Assembly (NCBI RefSeq): GCF_900185715.1
Contig: NZ_FYAS01000030.1
Span: 1-64,000, forward strand
DNA length: 64,000 nucleotides
Source of the DNA: Allobosea sp. CS1GBMeth4
GTDB lineage: Bacteria; Pseudomonadota; Alphaproteobacteria; Rhizobiales; Beijerinckiaceae
Direction of reading: 5' to 3'
Shown here: one piece after another, positions 43,598 through 52,191 of the stretch
Numbering within the stretch: position 1 is the first letter of the stretch
Layout of the letters: every line of letters begins with the position of its first letter
Notes under the pieces: model-generated
Told to the model about the DNA's origin: nothing
Databases searched by the model: none
What the model saw: only the letters and a program-made list of their open reading frames with translations
Program-made: the position numbers and the translations under genes

Positions 43598-44752
43598 TCA
43601 GTCGAACTCCTTGCGGAACTTGTCGCTGACGACCGCGGCCGAACGGAAGCGCGCAATCGAGAAGGGCTCCAGCGGCGTCTGCGTCGAACCATCCGCGATC
43701 ATTTCGCTGAGGCACAAGCCCACTCCGGGGCCGATCTGGAAGCCGTGCCCGCAAAAGCCGAACGCGTGAAACAGCCCGGCCGCCGTTTCGCTCGGCCCGA
43801 TCACCGGAATCATGTCCGGCAGATAGGCCTCGATGCCGGACCAGACGCGGATGACGTGACAATGCGCGAGCATCGGCACGACGCGTGCCAGCGCCCGCAT
43901 CGCCGCGAGCGTCTTGCCTGGGGGCACGGGCGCCCGATTGCTCACAGGATCCGCCGCCGTGCGCGGATAGCCGGCAAGGATGACGTTGCCGCGCGGAATC
44001 TGCCGGAAGATCACCGAGCCGTCGATCGCCTGGACCGATGGCCGGATCAGATAGGGGAACGGCTCGGTCACGAACTGGGGCGGGCCGGCGGGAAAGAGCG
44101 GCGCCGTTTCGCCGAATCTCTCCGCGATCTCCAGCGCCCAGGCCCCGGCGCTGTTGACGAGGGCACCGCAGCTCAGGCTTTCGCCGCCGGCCAGCCTCAG
44201 CGCGAAACCGCAGCCCTGGCGATCGACGGCGCTGACCTGCGTGTTCTCGCGGATGACGGCTCCATGCCGCGCGGCGGCGCGTGCGACGGCCGGCGTGGCG
44301 AGGCGCGGGTTGGCTGTGGCATCGCGGGCGGAGAAGGTCGCTGCGATCGCGCGCTCGCCGAGCCAGGGCCAGCGTCGCTTGAGGTCGGCGGGGCCGAAAC
44401 GTTCGATGGCGAGCCCGTAGGATTCGGAGAGCTGCGCATAGGCTTCGAGCTTGACCTGCTCTTCCGCATCATAGGCGAGATAGAGATGGCCGCTCTGCTC
44501 GAACTCGCAATCCTCGCCGATCAGCGTGGCGAAGTCCTCCCAGAGCGCCTGCGCGCGCAAGGAGAGCGGATACTGGCCGGAAAAGCGTCCCTGCAGGCGC
44601 AGATTCCCGAAATTCACGCCGCTCGACTGGGCGCCGACGACGCTCTTCTCGAGCAGGGTCACGCGCAGCCCGCGCTTCGAGAGGAAGAAGGCGGTCCAGG
44701 CGCCGACGAGCCCGCCGCCGATGATCGCGACATCCGTCGTCCGGCCGCTCAT
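43598..44752 (-). CDS. FAD-dependent oxidase beta subunit, opine/hydroxyproline-oxidase type
   Basis: A 384-residue D-amino-acid-oxidase-fold protein. The dinucleotide motif IIGGGLVGAWTAFFLSKRG (about 10-28) opens the sequence, and the C-terminal FGFCGHGFQIGPGVG segment is the second FAD contact. With the two genes upstream it forms a trio like HcnABC, octopine/nopaline oxidase, or D-hydroxyproline dehydrogenase. This subunit would oxidise a secondary amine (an N-substituted amino acid) to an imine. The start at 44752 overlaps the alpha-subunit stop by 4 nt. The exact substrate is unknown. Confidence 0.88.
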   Translation of the reverse strand: MSGRTTDVAIIGGGLVGAWTAFFLSKRGLRVTLLEKSVVGAQSSGVNFGNLRLQGRFSGQYPLSLRAQALWEDFATLIGEDCEFEQSGHLYLAYDAEEQVKLEAYAQLSESYGLAIERFGPADLKRRWPWLGERAIAATFSARDATANPRLATPAVARAAARHGAVIRENTQVSAVDRQGCGFALRLAGGESLSCGALVNSAGAWALEIAERFGETAPLFPAGPPQFVTEPFPYLIRPSVQAIDGSVIFRQIPRGNVILAGYPRTAADPVSNRAPVPPGKTLAAMRALARVVPMLAHCHVIRVWSGIEAYLPDMIPVIGPSETAAGLFHAFGFCGHGFQIGPGVGLCLSEMIADGSTQTPLEPFSIARFRSAAVVSDKFRKEFD

Positions 44753-46113
44753 GCCGCGGTTCCGGCCGCCGCAAGCGCGACCGGCTTGACCGGAGCCTGA
44801 CCGCGCAGGCGCCCTGCGGCGGCGCCGTCGCCTCCGACCCTGCTCGCGACGATCTCCTGCAAGGCGGGACCGCAGACGCGGCCCTGGCAGCGCCCCATGC
44901 CACAGCGAGTCATCGCCTTGACGCGGTTGACCTCGAGCGGGCCGAGCGCCTTGTTCATCGCGGCCCGCACCTCGCCGACCGTGACGTTCTCGCAGCGGCA
45001 CAGCATCACGGTATCGGGCAAGGCGGCGATCTGCGCCTTCGGCCAGGCAAAAGCGCGCGCCAGCCCGCGCTGGAAGGCGCGCAGGCGTTCGACCTGCCCG
45101 GTCAGCCGCCTCACCGCCTCGCTATCCTGCGGCTGACCGAGATCGGCCAGGAGCGCATGCGCGGCGAGCGCACCGCTCGCTTCGGCGGCGTCGGCGCCAC
45201 CGATCCGCACTCCGTCGCCCGCGAGATAGAGATCCGGGCCTGCCCGGCCCATGCCGTCGATCTCGGGCAGAAACAGCCTGAAGTCGGGGTCGTAGGAAAA
45301 CGCGGCACCCGCGAGGTCGGCGAGCTGCGTTTCCGGTTTCAGGCCATAGCCGAGCGCGACCGCGTCGCAAGCGAAGCGCCGTTCGCGGCCTCGGGCATCG
45401 CGCAGGAGCAAGGCCTCGACGCGGCTGCCGCCCTGGACGGCGACAGGCGTCACGCCGTGCAGCATCGGCGTTCCGGCGAGCAGCGACGCGCCCATGTAGC
45501 CGAGGCCGCGGACCAGCGTGCGCGGCACGCGCAGGAGCCCCGGCAACGCGGCCACCTTGGCCGGGAACGGTGTCGTGTCGGCGATCACCGCGATGTCCGC
45601 GCCCATCTCGCGATATTGCCCGGCGGCCAGCGCCAGCAGCGGCGAGGAGCCGAGGAAGGCGACGCGGCTGCCGATCAGGCACCCCTGGTCCTTCAGCGCC
45701 AGCTGTGCGCCGCCGAGCGTGAACACCCCCGGCAAGGTCCAGCCCGGCAACGGCGCGACCCGGTCCATGGCGCCGCTGGCGATCAGCAGCTTGTCGAAAG
45801 CGAGTGTCCCGGCCCGCCCATCATGCAGGAGATGCAGCTGCCTGCCCTCGATCGCCCAGACCAGCGTCCGCGATCGATAGTCGATCCTGCGCTGCAGGGC
45901 TTCGAAGCGGCGATGCAGTGCGGCGTACTTGCCGGCCTGAGCCCCCATCAGCCTGCCCATGTCGAGGGCGAGGCCCGCGGCGGGCCGGCGATAGCCCTGC
46001 CCGCCCGCCCGGGCGCCCTCGTCGATCAGGATCGGTCTCAGCCCGCTGGCGCAAAGCACTTCGGCCGCGCCGATACCCGCCGGCCCGGCCCCGATGATGA
46101 CGGTGTCAGCCAT
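44749..46113 (-). CDS. FAD/NAD-binding oxidase alpha subunit with C-terminal BFD [2Fe-2S] domain
   Basis: A 454-residue pyridine nucleotide-disulfide oxidoreductase-like subunit. The FAD motif is IGAGPAGIGAAEVL (6-19), the central NAD-like fold includes VAFLGSSPLLALAAGQ, and the C terminus holds the BFD-like cluster with LCRCENVTVGEVRAAM and CGMGRCQGRVC. It is the HcnB/OoxA-type partner that links the DAO-fold subunit to the ferredoxin-like small subunit and then to the respiratory chain. It overlaps both neighbours (8 nt with the small subunit, 4 nt with beta), so the complex is stoichiometric. Confidence 0.9.
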   Translation of the reverse strand: MADTVIIGAGPAGIGAAEVLCASGLRPILIDEGARAGGQGYRRPAAGLALDMGRLMGAQAGKYAALHRRFEALQRRIDYRSRTLVWAIEGRQLHLLHDGRAGTLAFDKLLIASGAMDRVAPLPGWTLPGVFTLGGAQLALKDQGCLIGSRVAFLGSSPLLALAAGQYREMGADIAVIADTTPFPAKVAALPGLLRVPRTLVRGLGYMGASLLAGTPMLHGVTPVAVQGGSRVEALLLRDARGRERRFACDAVALGYGLKPETQLADLAGAAFSYDPDFRLFLPEIDGMGRAGPDLYLAGDGVRIGGADAAEASGALAAHALLADLGQPQDSEAVRRLTGQVERLRAFQRGLARAFAWPKAQIAALPDTVMLCRCENVTVGEVRAAMNKALGPLEVNRVKAMTRCGMGRCQGRVCGPALQEIVASRVGGDGAAAGRLRGQAPVKPVALAAAGTAA

Positions 46114-46420
46114 CCGAACCGGCCGGCAGCTGCGGCTCGGCGGACAGGATCATGCCGTCGCCGACCTCGGTCGTGCAGGCCCTGATCCGGCCTCCCTCGG
46201 CGCTCCACACCCAGCAATCCTGGCAGGCACCCATCAGGCAGAAGCCGGCTCGCGGCTCGCGGCCGAACTCCAGCCGGCGGATCAGGGCGCCGTTTTCCAG
46301 CAGTGCCGCAAGGACGCTGTCGCCGCTCGTCGCGCGGATGGCTCTGCCCTCGAAGCTGAGCGTCACCGGCCGCCCGGCGCGAGCCGCGACACGGCGGAAA
46401 AGGGCCATCGGCGCTTCCAT
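46106..46420 (-). CDS. [2Fe-2S] small subunit of the FAD oxidase complex
   Basis: A 104-residue ferredoxin-like protein, HcnA/OoxC-type. The fold is plant-ferredoxin-like: VTLSFEGRAIRATSGDSVLA, then FCLMGACQDCWVW with cysteine ligands, and RACTTEVGDGM near the C terminus. It is the first gene of the trio and is preceded by an AT-rich promoter region with the putative IclR operator (46435-46451). It probably mediates electron transfer between the two FAD subunits and the membrane. The start is the ATG at 46420. Confidence 0.9.
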   Translation of the reverse strand: MEAPMALFRRVAARAGRPVTLSFEGRAIRATSGDSVLAALLENGALIRRLEFGREPRAGFCLMGACQDCWVWSAEGGRIRACTTEVGDGMILSAEPQLPAGSDG

Positions 46421-46434
46421 CCGGCCTCACAAAT

Positions 46435-46451
46435 TTATCTTAATGCGATAA
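46435..46451. promoter_or_regulatory. Putative IclR operator before the oxidase trio
   Basis: On the minus strand the sequence TTATCGCATTAAGATAA carries TTATC and GATAA as perfect arms. It matches 47419-47435 at 14 of 17 positions. It lies 15 nt upstream of the small-subunit ATG. An upstream TTGACA-like element at about 46490 on the minus strand could be the -35 of the same promoter. Confidence 0.5.
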
Positions 46452-46509
46452 CAATTCTCGAATATTGATAAGACGGCATTCGACCTGTCAAGCGCCTCTC
46501 GCTCGCGGT

Positions 46510-47334
46510 TCAGACCCGCGAAATGGCGTGGGCGGTCGCGATGACGAGGGAGGAAAAGCGCGACACGACCTCGGCATGGCTGTAGCGCGAGGTCGACATG
46601 GCGATGTTCACGGCGGCTTCCGGGCGGCCGTGATGATCGACGATCGCAGCCGCGATCGAGGCGTCGCCGAGATAGACCTCCTCGAAGGCGGTGGCGTAGC
46701 CCTGGGCCGCCGAGAGGCGCAGCTTCTCGCGCAACGCCTCGCGTTGCCAGGTCGTCGAGGGGGTGTGGGCCTTGAGATCGGAGGCGTCGATGATTGCCAT
46801 CGCCTCCTCTTCGGGCAGGCGCGACAGCATGGCGATACCGGGAGCGGTGCAATAGGCCGGCATCCGCGTGCCGATGATGACGTCGGTGTTCAGCACATGG
46901 CGGCTGAGGAAGCGTGAGACGAAGATGATCTCGGTCCCCTCGCGCACGGTGAGATTGACCGTCTCCTCCGTCTCCTTGCTGAGATGCATGAGATAGGGCA
47001 TCGCCCGGTCGAGCAGACGGCTGCTGCGCACGAAATGATAGCCGAGGTCCAGCGTCTTCGCGGTGAGCTCGAAGCGCTTGGTCTGCGCGTCCTTGCGCAG
47101 ATAGCCGAGCCTGGTGAGCGTGTGGGTGAAGCGCTGCGCGGCGCTGACGTCCATCCCCGTCTCGGAGGCGACCTGCGACAGGTTGAGCGTCTGATGCTGA
47201 CGGCCGAAGGCCGACAGCACCCGGAAGGCCTTCTCGACCGAATTGACCATCAGCGCATCGTCCTTGCGCACGGCCTCCTCGCCTGCCGTGGCCGCCTGCT
47301 TGCGGCCGTTCCGTCTCGGTTCTGGCGTCGTCAT
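46510..47334 (-). CDS. IclR-family transcriptional regulator of the oxidase/CoA locus
   Basis: A 274-residue IclR protein: the winged helix is at about 30-95 (SVEKAFRVLSAFGRQHQTLN, then LSQVASETGMDVSAAQRFTH), followed by the effector domain (TVREGTEIIFVSRF, GIAMLSRLPEEEA). The start MTTPEPRR at 47334 is preferred because AGGAG lies 10 nt before it. It sits between the divergent oxidase trio and the CoA gene cluster, and near-identical operators lie in front of both, so it likely controls both arms. The effector is unknown. Confidence 0.88.
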   Translation of the reverse strand: MTTPEPRRNGRKQAATAGEEAVRKDDALMVNSVEKAFRVLSAFGRQHQTLNLSQVASETGMDVSAAQRFTHTLTRLGYLRKDAQTKRFELTAKTLDLGYHFVRSSRLLDRAMPYLMHLSKETEETVNLTVREGTEIIFVSRFLSRHVLNTDVIIGTRMPAYCTAPGIAMLSRLPEEEAMAIIDASDLKAHTPSTTWQREALREKLRLSAAQGYATAFEEVYLGDASIAAAIVDHHGRPEAAVNIAMSTSRYSHAEVVSRFSSLVIATAHAISRV

Positions 47335-47418
47335 CGGGCCCGTTCTCCTGGCGCGATCAATGGCCGTGGCCGGCAGCCTTGACAAGCCGAGGCTTTCGCG
47401 CAGATTATTCAATAGAAA

Positions 47419-47435
47419 TTATCGCATTGCAATAA
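47419..47435. promoter_or_regulatory. Putative IclR operator before the enoyl-CoA hydratase gene
   Basis: TTATCGCATTGCAATAA matches the operator before the oxidase trio at 14 of 17 positions. It lies 20 nt upstream of the enoyl-CoA hydratase ATG and 85 nt upstream of the IclR start, so it could serve both autoregulation and repression. AT-rich sequence on both sides supports a promoter here. Confidence 0.5.
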
Positions 47436-47454
47436 TATCTCATCGGAGGGCGGT

Positions 47455-48228
47455 ATGCAGGATTCTGTTCTGGTCGAAGTGCGCGGCGCGATCGGCATCT
47501 TGACCCTCAACCGCCCGCAGATCCTCAACGCCTGGAACGCGCCGATGCGGGCCAGGCTCGTCGCAGGACTCGACGAGCTGGAAGCAAACGAGGCCGTGCG
47601 CGCCATCATTCTGACCGGCGCCGGCGACCGCGCCTTCGGCGCCGGCCAGGACCTCAACGAAACCAAGACCTTCGATCCCGACCGGGCGGAATTGTGGATG
47701 GGCGAATGGGAGCGGCTCTACGATCGCATCCGCTCGCTCTCGAAGCCGATCATCGCGGCGCTGAACGGTGTCGCGGCCGGCTCGGCCTTCCAGGTCGCGC
47801 TGCTCTGCGATCTGCGCATCGGCCATGACGGCGTCACCATGGGCCAGCCCGAGATCAATTCCGGCATCGCCTCGGTCACCGGCCCCTGGATCATGCGCGA
47901 GATGATCGGCCTCGCCCGGACGATCGACCTCACCCTGACCGGGCGGATGATGGACGCCGACGAATGCTTCCGCATCGGCCTGATCAACCGGATCGTGCCG
48001 AAGGAGAAGGTGATGGCGGCAGCTCTCGCCCTGGCCGAGGAGCTGGCGGGCAAGCCGCCGGTCGCCATGCGCCTCAACAAGGCCCGCTTCCGCGAGGTCA
48101 CCGAGGAGAGCTTCCGCGAATGCCTCGCCGCCGGCATCCGCAACCAGCGCGAAGCCTACGGCACCGGCGAGCCGGCGCGGATGATGGAGCAGTTCCTGGC
48201 CGCTCGCGCCGCGCGCAAGAGCGCCTGA
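47455..48228 (+). CDS. Enoyl-CoA hydratase/isomerase family protein
   Basis: A 257-residue crotonase-fold enzyme. The oxyanion hole is formed by AFGAGQDLN (about 61-69) and NGVAAGSAFQVALLCDLRI (about 103-121), and QPEINSGIASVTGPW carries a catalytic glutamate near 132. Crotonases hydrate, isomerise or decarboxylate acyl-CoA thioesters. The GGAGGG site before the ATG is strong. It opens the plus-strand arm of the IclR locus. With the CoA ligase downstream it would process an imported carboxylic acid after activation. A carnitine-like (CaiD) role is possible but not shown. Confidence 0.9.
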   Translation: MQDSVLVEVRGAIGILTLNRPQILNAWNAPMRARLVAGLDELEANEAVRAIILTGAGDRAFGAGQDLNETKTFDPDRAELWMGEWERLYDRIRSLSKPIIAALNGVAAGSAFQVALLCDLRIGHDGVTMGQPEINSGIASVTGPWIMREMIGLARTIDLTLTGRMMDADECFRIGLINRIVPKEKVMAAALALAEELAGKPPVAMRLNKARFREVTEESFRECLAAGIRNQREAYGTGEPARMMEQFLAARAARKSA

Positions 48229-48281
48229 CGATCTGATCACCCAGGGGAAATGCGGAAAACCGCTTGAAAGGGGAGACGACG

Positions 48282-49349
48282 ATGACGAGCAGACCGAAGG
48301 AGCCGACCCGCCGCACGATGCTGCAGCTCGCCGGCAGTGCCGCCGCCGGCGTGATCGCCGCGCCTCGCCTGATCGGTGGCGCGAACGCTGCGACCCAGAT
48401 CACGGTCGCCGATCCCGGCGGCCCGTTCGGCCCGGCCTTCCGCAAGGCCTTCTATGACCCCTTCGAAAAGGCGACCGGCAACAAGGTCGTCAACGTCGCC
48501 CGCGAGGCCGAGCCCACCGCGCAGTTCAAGGCGATGGTCGAGACAAAATCCTACACCTGGGACGTCTGCACGCTGACGCTCTCGGCCCGCGACATCCTCA
48601 AGGGGCAGGGTCTGCTCGACCCGATCGGTTTCGCACATGCCGATGTGCCCAAGCTGATGCCGCAGGCGATCTCGCCGGAATTCATGGGCACGGACGTCTA
48701 TTCGACGATCTTCGCCTACCGCACCGACCGGGTTAAGAACGCCCCGGCGAGCTGGGCCGATTTCTTCAATGTCGAGAAATTTCCCGGCCGCCGCGCGCTG
48801 CGCAAGAACCCGATCGACACGCTCGAGCAGGCACTGCTGGCCGACGGCGTGCCCCTCGACAAGCTCTATCCGCTCGATGTCGACCGCGCCTTCAAGGTGC
48901 TCGACAAGATCAAGCCGCATGTCGCGGTCTGGTGGACCGGCGGCGCCCAGTCGACGCAGCTGCTGCAGAGCGGCGAGGTCGACATGCTGCCGGGCTGGAA
49001 TGCGCGCCTGCAAGCCGCGATCGACGGCGGCACGCCGGCCAGGATCGTCTGGAACCAGGGCCTCTATTCGATCGAGGGCTGGGGGCTGCCCAGGGGCGGA
49101 CCGAAGGCGGACGTCGCCCGCCAGTTCATCCGCTTCTGCTCGGATCCGAAGGCGCAGGCCAGCTTCACCGACGCCCTGGCCTATGGCCCGACCAATCTCG
49201 ACGCCTACCAGACGATCCCCGCCGAGCGCGCCAAGGTGCTGCCGACCTCGCCGGAGAACCTGAAGCAGATGGCGATCGCCAACGAGGATTGGTGGAGCGC
49301 CAACCGCGCCAAGGTCACCGAACGCTTCAACGCCTGGCTCCTGACCTGA
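48282..49349 (+). CDS. Spermidine/putrescine-type ABC importer binding protein, Tat-exported
   Basis: A 355-residue periplasmic binding protein of the PotD type. The leader has a twin-arginine motif (PTRRTMLQLAGSAAAGVIAA) and a cleavage site near GGANAA. Mature landmarks include ITVADPGGPFGPAFRKAFYD, NKVVNVAREAEP, WWTGGAQSTQLLQSGEVDM and GWNARLQAAIDGG. The ATG at 48282 follows GGGGAGACGAC, better than the TTG at 48264. It could bind an amine or a carboxylate. The ATPase gene begins 4 nt after its stop. Confidence 0.88.
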   Translation: MTSRPKEPTRRTMLQLAGSAAAGVIAAPRLIGGANAATQITVADPGGPFGPAFRKAFYDPFEKATGNKVVNVAREAEPTAQFKAMVETKSYTWDVCTLTLSARDILKGQGLLDPIGFAHADVPKLMPQAISPEFMGTDVYSTIFAYRTDRVKNAPASWADFFNVEKFPGRRALRKNPIDTLEQALLADGVPLDKLYPLDVDRAFKVLDKIKPHVAVWWTGGAQSTQLLQSGEVDMLPGWNARLQAAIDGGTPARIVWNQGLYSIEGWGLPRGGPKADVARQFIRFCSDPKAQASFTDALAYGPTNLDAYQTIPAERAKVLPTSPENLKQMAIANEDWWSANRAKVTERFNAWLLT

Positions 49350-49353
49350 CGCC

Positions 49354-50427
49354 ATGCCGACGAGCATCGGGATGACCGCCGAGCCGAACACGGCCAAGCT
49401 CGTCATCGAAGGCCTGTGCAAGCGCTATGGCGCGACCACGGCCCTCGAGCCGAGCTCGCTCAGCGTCGCCGCGGGCGAGTTCCTGACCTTGCTGGGGCCG
49501 TCGGGCTCCGGCAAGACGACGCTGCTGCAGCTGATCTGCGGGCTGGTCGAAGCCAGCGAGGGACGGGTGGTGATCGACGGGCGCGATCAGTCGAACACGC
49601 CGGTCCATCAGCGCGATATCGGCCTCGTCTTCCAGCACTATGCTCTGTTTCCGCATTTGACGGTGGCGGAGAACATCGCCTTTCCGCTCAAGATGCGCGG
49701 CCGCCCCGGCGCAGAGATCGCACAGCGCGTCGCGGCCGCGCTGGAGATGGTCCATCTCGGCCATCTCTCCGCACGCTTCCCGCGCGAATTGTCCGGCGGC
49801 CAGCAGCAGCGCGTCGCGCTGGCGCGCTGCTTCGTCTACCAGCCCTCGATCATCCTGATGGACGAGCCGCTCGGCGCTCTCGACAAGAAGCTGCGCGAGC
49901 ACATGCAGATCGAGATCAAGCGGCTGCACCGCGAGAGCGGCGCGACGATCGTCTACGTCACCCATGACCAGGAGGAGGCGCTCGCCATGTCCGACCGCAT
50001 CTGCCTGATGAACCATGCCAGGATCGAGCAGCTCGGCACGCCGCGCGAGATCTACGAACGGCCGCGCACCGCCTTCGCCGCCGACTTCATCGGCATCTCC
50101 AACATCTTCCGCGGCCGCTGGGACGGCAATGGCGCGATCGAGACGGCGCATGGGCGCTTTGCCCTGCCGAGCGGTGCCCGTTGCCAGAGCAGCGAGGCCG
50201 CCCTCGTCATCCGGCCGGAGAACCTGCATCTCGGCGCACGCGACGGCAATGCGGTGACCGGGCGTGTCAGCGAGATCGTCTATGCCGGCTCGGAGACGCG
50301 GATCATCGCCGCGCTCGACGACGGCAGCCAGCTCGTGCTGCGCCTGGGGCCGGACGACGCCGTGCCCGCGATCGACGAGGCCATCATCGCCGGCTGGCCG
50401 CGCGACAAGGCGGTGCTGGTCGCATGA
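49354..50427 (+). CDS. Spermidine/putrescine-type ABC importer ATPase
   Basis: A 357-residue PotA-like ATPase: Walker A GPSGSGKTTLLQL near residue 49, Q-loop [20 protein letters not shown], signature [15 protein letters not shown], Walker B IILMDEPLGALDKK, H-loop VTHDQEEALAMSDR, and a TOBE domain from about 285 (IRPENLHLGARDGN). It drives the fused permease, whose ATG overlaps its stop (ATGA). The operon order is binding protein, ATPase, permease. Confidence 0.93.
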   Translation: MPTSIGMTAEPNTAKLVIEGLCKRYGATTALEPSSLSVAAGEFLTLLGPSGSGKTTLLQLICGLVEASEGRVVIDGRDQSNTPVHQRDIGLVFQHYALFPHLTVAENIAFPLKMRGRPGAEIAQRVAAALEMVHLGHLSARFPRELSGGQQQRVALARCFVYQPSIILMDEPLGALDKKLREHMQIEIKRLHRESGATIVYVTHDQEEALAMSDRICLMNHARIEQLGTPREIYERPRTAFAADFIGISNIFRGRWDGNGAIETAHGRFALPSGARCQSSEAALVIRPENLHLGARDGNAVTGRVSEIVYAGSETRIIAALDDGSQLVLRLGPDDAVPAIDEAIIAGWPRDKAVLVA

Positions 50428-52178
50428 GCACGATCTCCCTCGGCAGCGCACCGGCACGCCGGAGCAGGCTGCGCTTCGGCGCGCTCTGGCTGGCGGTCCC
50501 CGGCCTGCTCTTCCTGGCGGTGTTCTTCCTCTATCCGGTGGCGCAGCTGCTCGGCCTGAGCATCGTCGACCCCGAGAGCAAGGCCTTCTCGACCGGAGCC
50601 TATCAGCGCATCGCCGCGACCGACGTCTATCTGCGCGTGCTCGGCATCACCTTCCGCATCGCCGGCTGGACGGCGCTCTGGTCGCTGCTGATCGGCTACC
50701 CCCTGGCCTACTGGCTGGCGCGCCTGCCCGACATGTTCCGCGGGCGCATGCTGCTCTTCGTCATGGTGCCGTTCTGGACGAGCTATCTCGTCAAGACCTT
50801 CGCCTGGATGATCGTGCTCGGCCGCAGCGGCATCATCAATTCCCTGGCGACCGGCTCCGGCATGGTCGAGCAGCCGCTGCCGCTCCTGCACAACGAGTTC
50901 GGCGTCATGGTCGGCATGGTCCACGCCATGGTGCCGCTCGCGGTGATGACCATGCTGCCGGTGATGACCGGCATCGACCGCCGCCTCGTCCAGGCGGCGC
51001 AGACGCTCGGCGCCGCACCGGCACGCGCCTTCTGGCTGGTCTATTTCAAGCTCTCGCTGCCGGGGGTGGCCGCTGCGGGCCTGCTCGTCTTCATCTCCTC
51101 GCTCGGCTTCTTCATCGTCCCCGCCTTCCTCGGCGGACGCCAGCAGACGATGCTGGCGCAGTTGATCATCACGCAGGTGCAGGAGCTGCTGAACTGGTCC
51201 TTCGCCGGCGCCTTGTCGGCGATGATGCTCGCCGCCGCCCTCCTCTCCTGCGTGATCTACGACAGGCTTTTTGGGCTCTCGACGATCGCCGGCGGTTCCG
51301 CGCAGGTCGCAACCGGGCGCATCCGCGACCTCGGCCTGGCGCTCCTCGGCGCCGTCGCCACCGCGGCGGCCAGGCTCGGCGCCCTCACCCGCGCGCTGCT
51401 CGGCAAGCGCGTCTGCGCGCTGCTGCTGCCCGGCTTCTGCTGGCTGGTCATCGCCTTCCTGGTGCTGCCGACCCTGCTCGTGGTCCCGCTCGCCTTCACC
51501 TCCTCGCAGTTCCTGGAGTTCCCGCCGCCGGGCTACGGCCTGGGCTGGTTCCAGACCTATTTCGGCTCGCCGCTCTGGATCCAGGCGACGATCCGCTCCT
51601 TCGCGGTCGCCTTCGTCACGGCCTTCGCCGCCACCGCGATCGGCGGCTTCGCGGCTCTGGCGCTGGCCAACAGCCGGACGCGCTGGGCCGGGCTGATCTT
51701 CGCCTTCTTCCTCGCGCCGATGATCGTGCCGCGCATCGTCATCGCCGTCGGGCTGTTCTACCTGTTCGCGCGGCTGGGCCTGATCGCCACCGATCTCGGC
51801 CTCGTCATCGGCCATACCGTGCTGGCGATCCCCTTCACCCTGGTCACCATCGCCGCCGTGCTCAAGACCTATGACCAGCGCCTCGACCAGGCGGCGGCGA
51901 CGCTCGGCGCCAACCGGCTGCGGACGCTGACCGGCGTCACCATTCCGCTGGTCAAGGGCGGGCTCGTCGCCGCCTTCCTCTTCGCCTTCATCACCTCCTT
52001 CGACGAGCTGACCATCGCGATCTTCGTGTCCGGCGGCATCAAGACCACGCTGCCGAAGCAGATGTGGGACGACATGATCCTGCAGCTCAACCCGACGCTG
52101 GCGGCCGTCTCCGTCGTCGTCTTCGCCGTGGTGACGGCGATGCTGCTCGTCGCGGAACGCTTCCGCTCCTCCTCCTGA
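50424..52178 (+). CDS. Spermidine/putrescine-type ABC permease, PotB-PotC fusion
   Basis: A 584-residue inner-membrane protein joining two permease domains, each with about six helices. EAA loops are seen at VQAAQTLGAAPARAFWLVYF near residue 191 and LDQAAATLGANRLRTLTGVT near residue 487. PotB and PotC are normally separate proteins, so the fusion is a variant known in some proteobacteria. The start MSTISLGS lies at the ATGA overlap with the ATPase gene; the longer frame upstream is a shadow. Confidence 0.92.
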   Translation: MSTISLGSAPARRSRLRFGALWLAVPGLLFLAVFFLYPVAQLLGLSIVDPESKAFSTGAYQRIAATDVYLRVLGITFRIAGWTALWSLLIGYPLAYWLARLPDMFRGRMLLFVMVPFWTSYLVKTFAWMIVLGRSGIINSLATGSGMVEQPLPLLHNEFGVMVGMVHAMVPLAVMTMLPVMTGIDRRLVQAAQTLGAAPARAFWLVYFKLSLPGVAAAGLLVFISSLGFFIVPAFLGGRQQTMLAQLIITQVQELLNWSFAGALSAMMLAAALLSCVIYDRLFGLSTIAGGSAQVATGRIRDLGLALLGAVATAAARLGALTRALLGKRVCALLLPGFCWLVIAFLVLPTLLVVPLAFTSSQFLEFPPPGYGLGWFQTYFGSPLWIQATIRSFAVAFVTAFAATAIGGFAALALANSRTRWAGLIFAFFLAPMIVPRIVIAVGLFYLFARLGLIATDLGLVIGHTVLAIPFTLVTIAAVLKTYDQRLDQAAATLGANRLRTLTGVTIPLVKGGLVAAFLFAFITSFDELTIAIFVSGGIKTTLPKQMWDDMILQLNPTLAAVSVVVFAVVTAMLLVAERFRSSS

Positions 52179-52191
52179 CCGACCAGCGACC

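Noticed and set aside
50181..50423. Longer start for the PotB-PotC fusion permease
   Set aside because: The extra codons are a shadow of the ATPase gene; the ATGA overlap at 50424 is the natural start.
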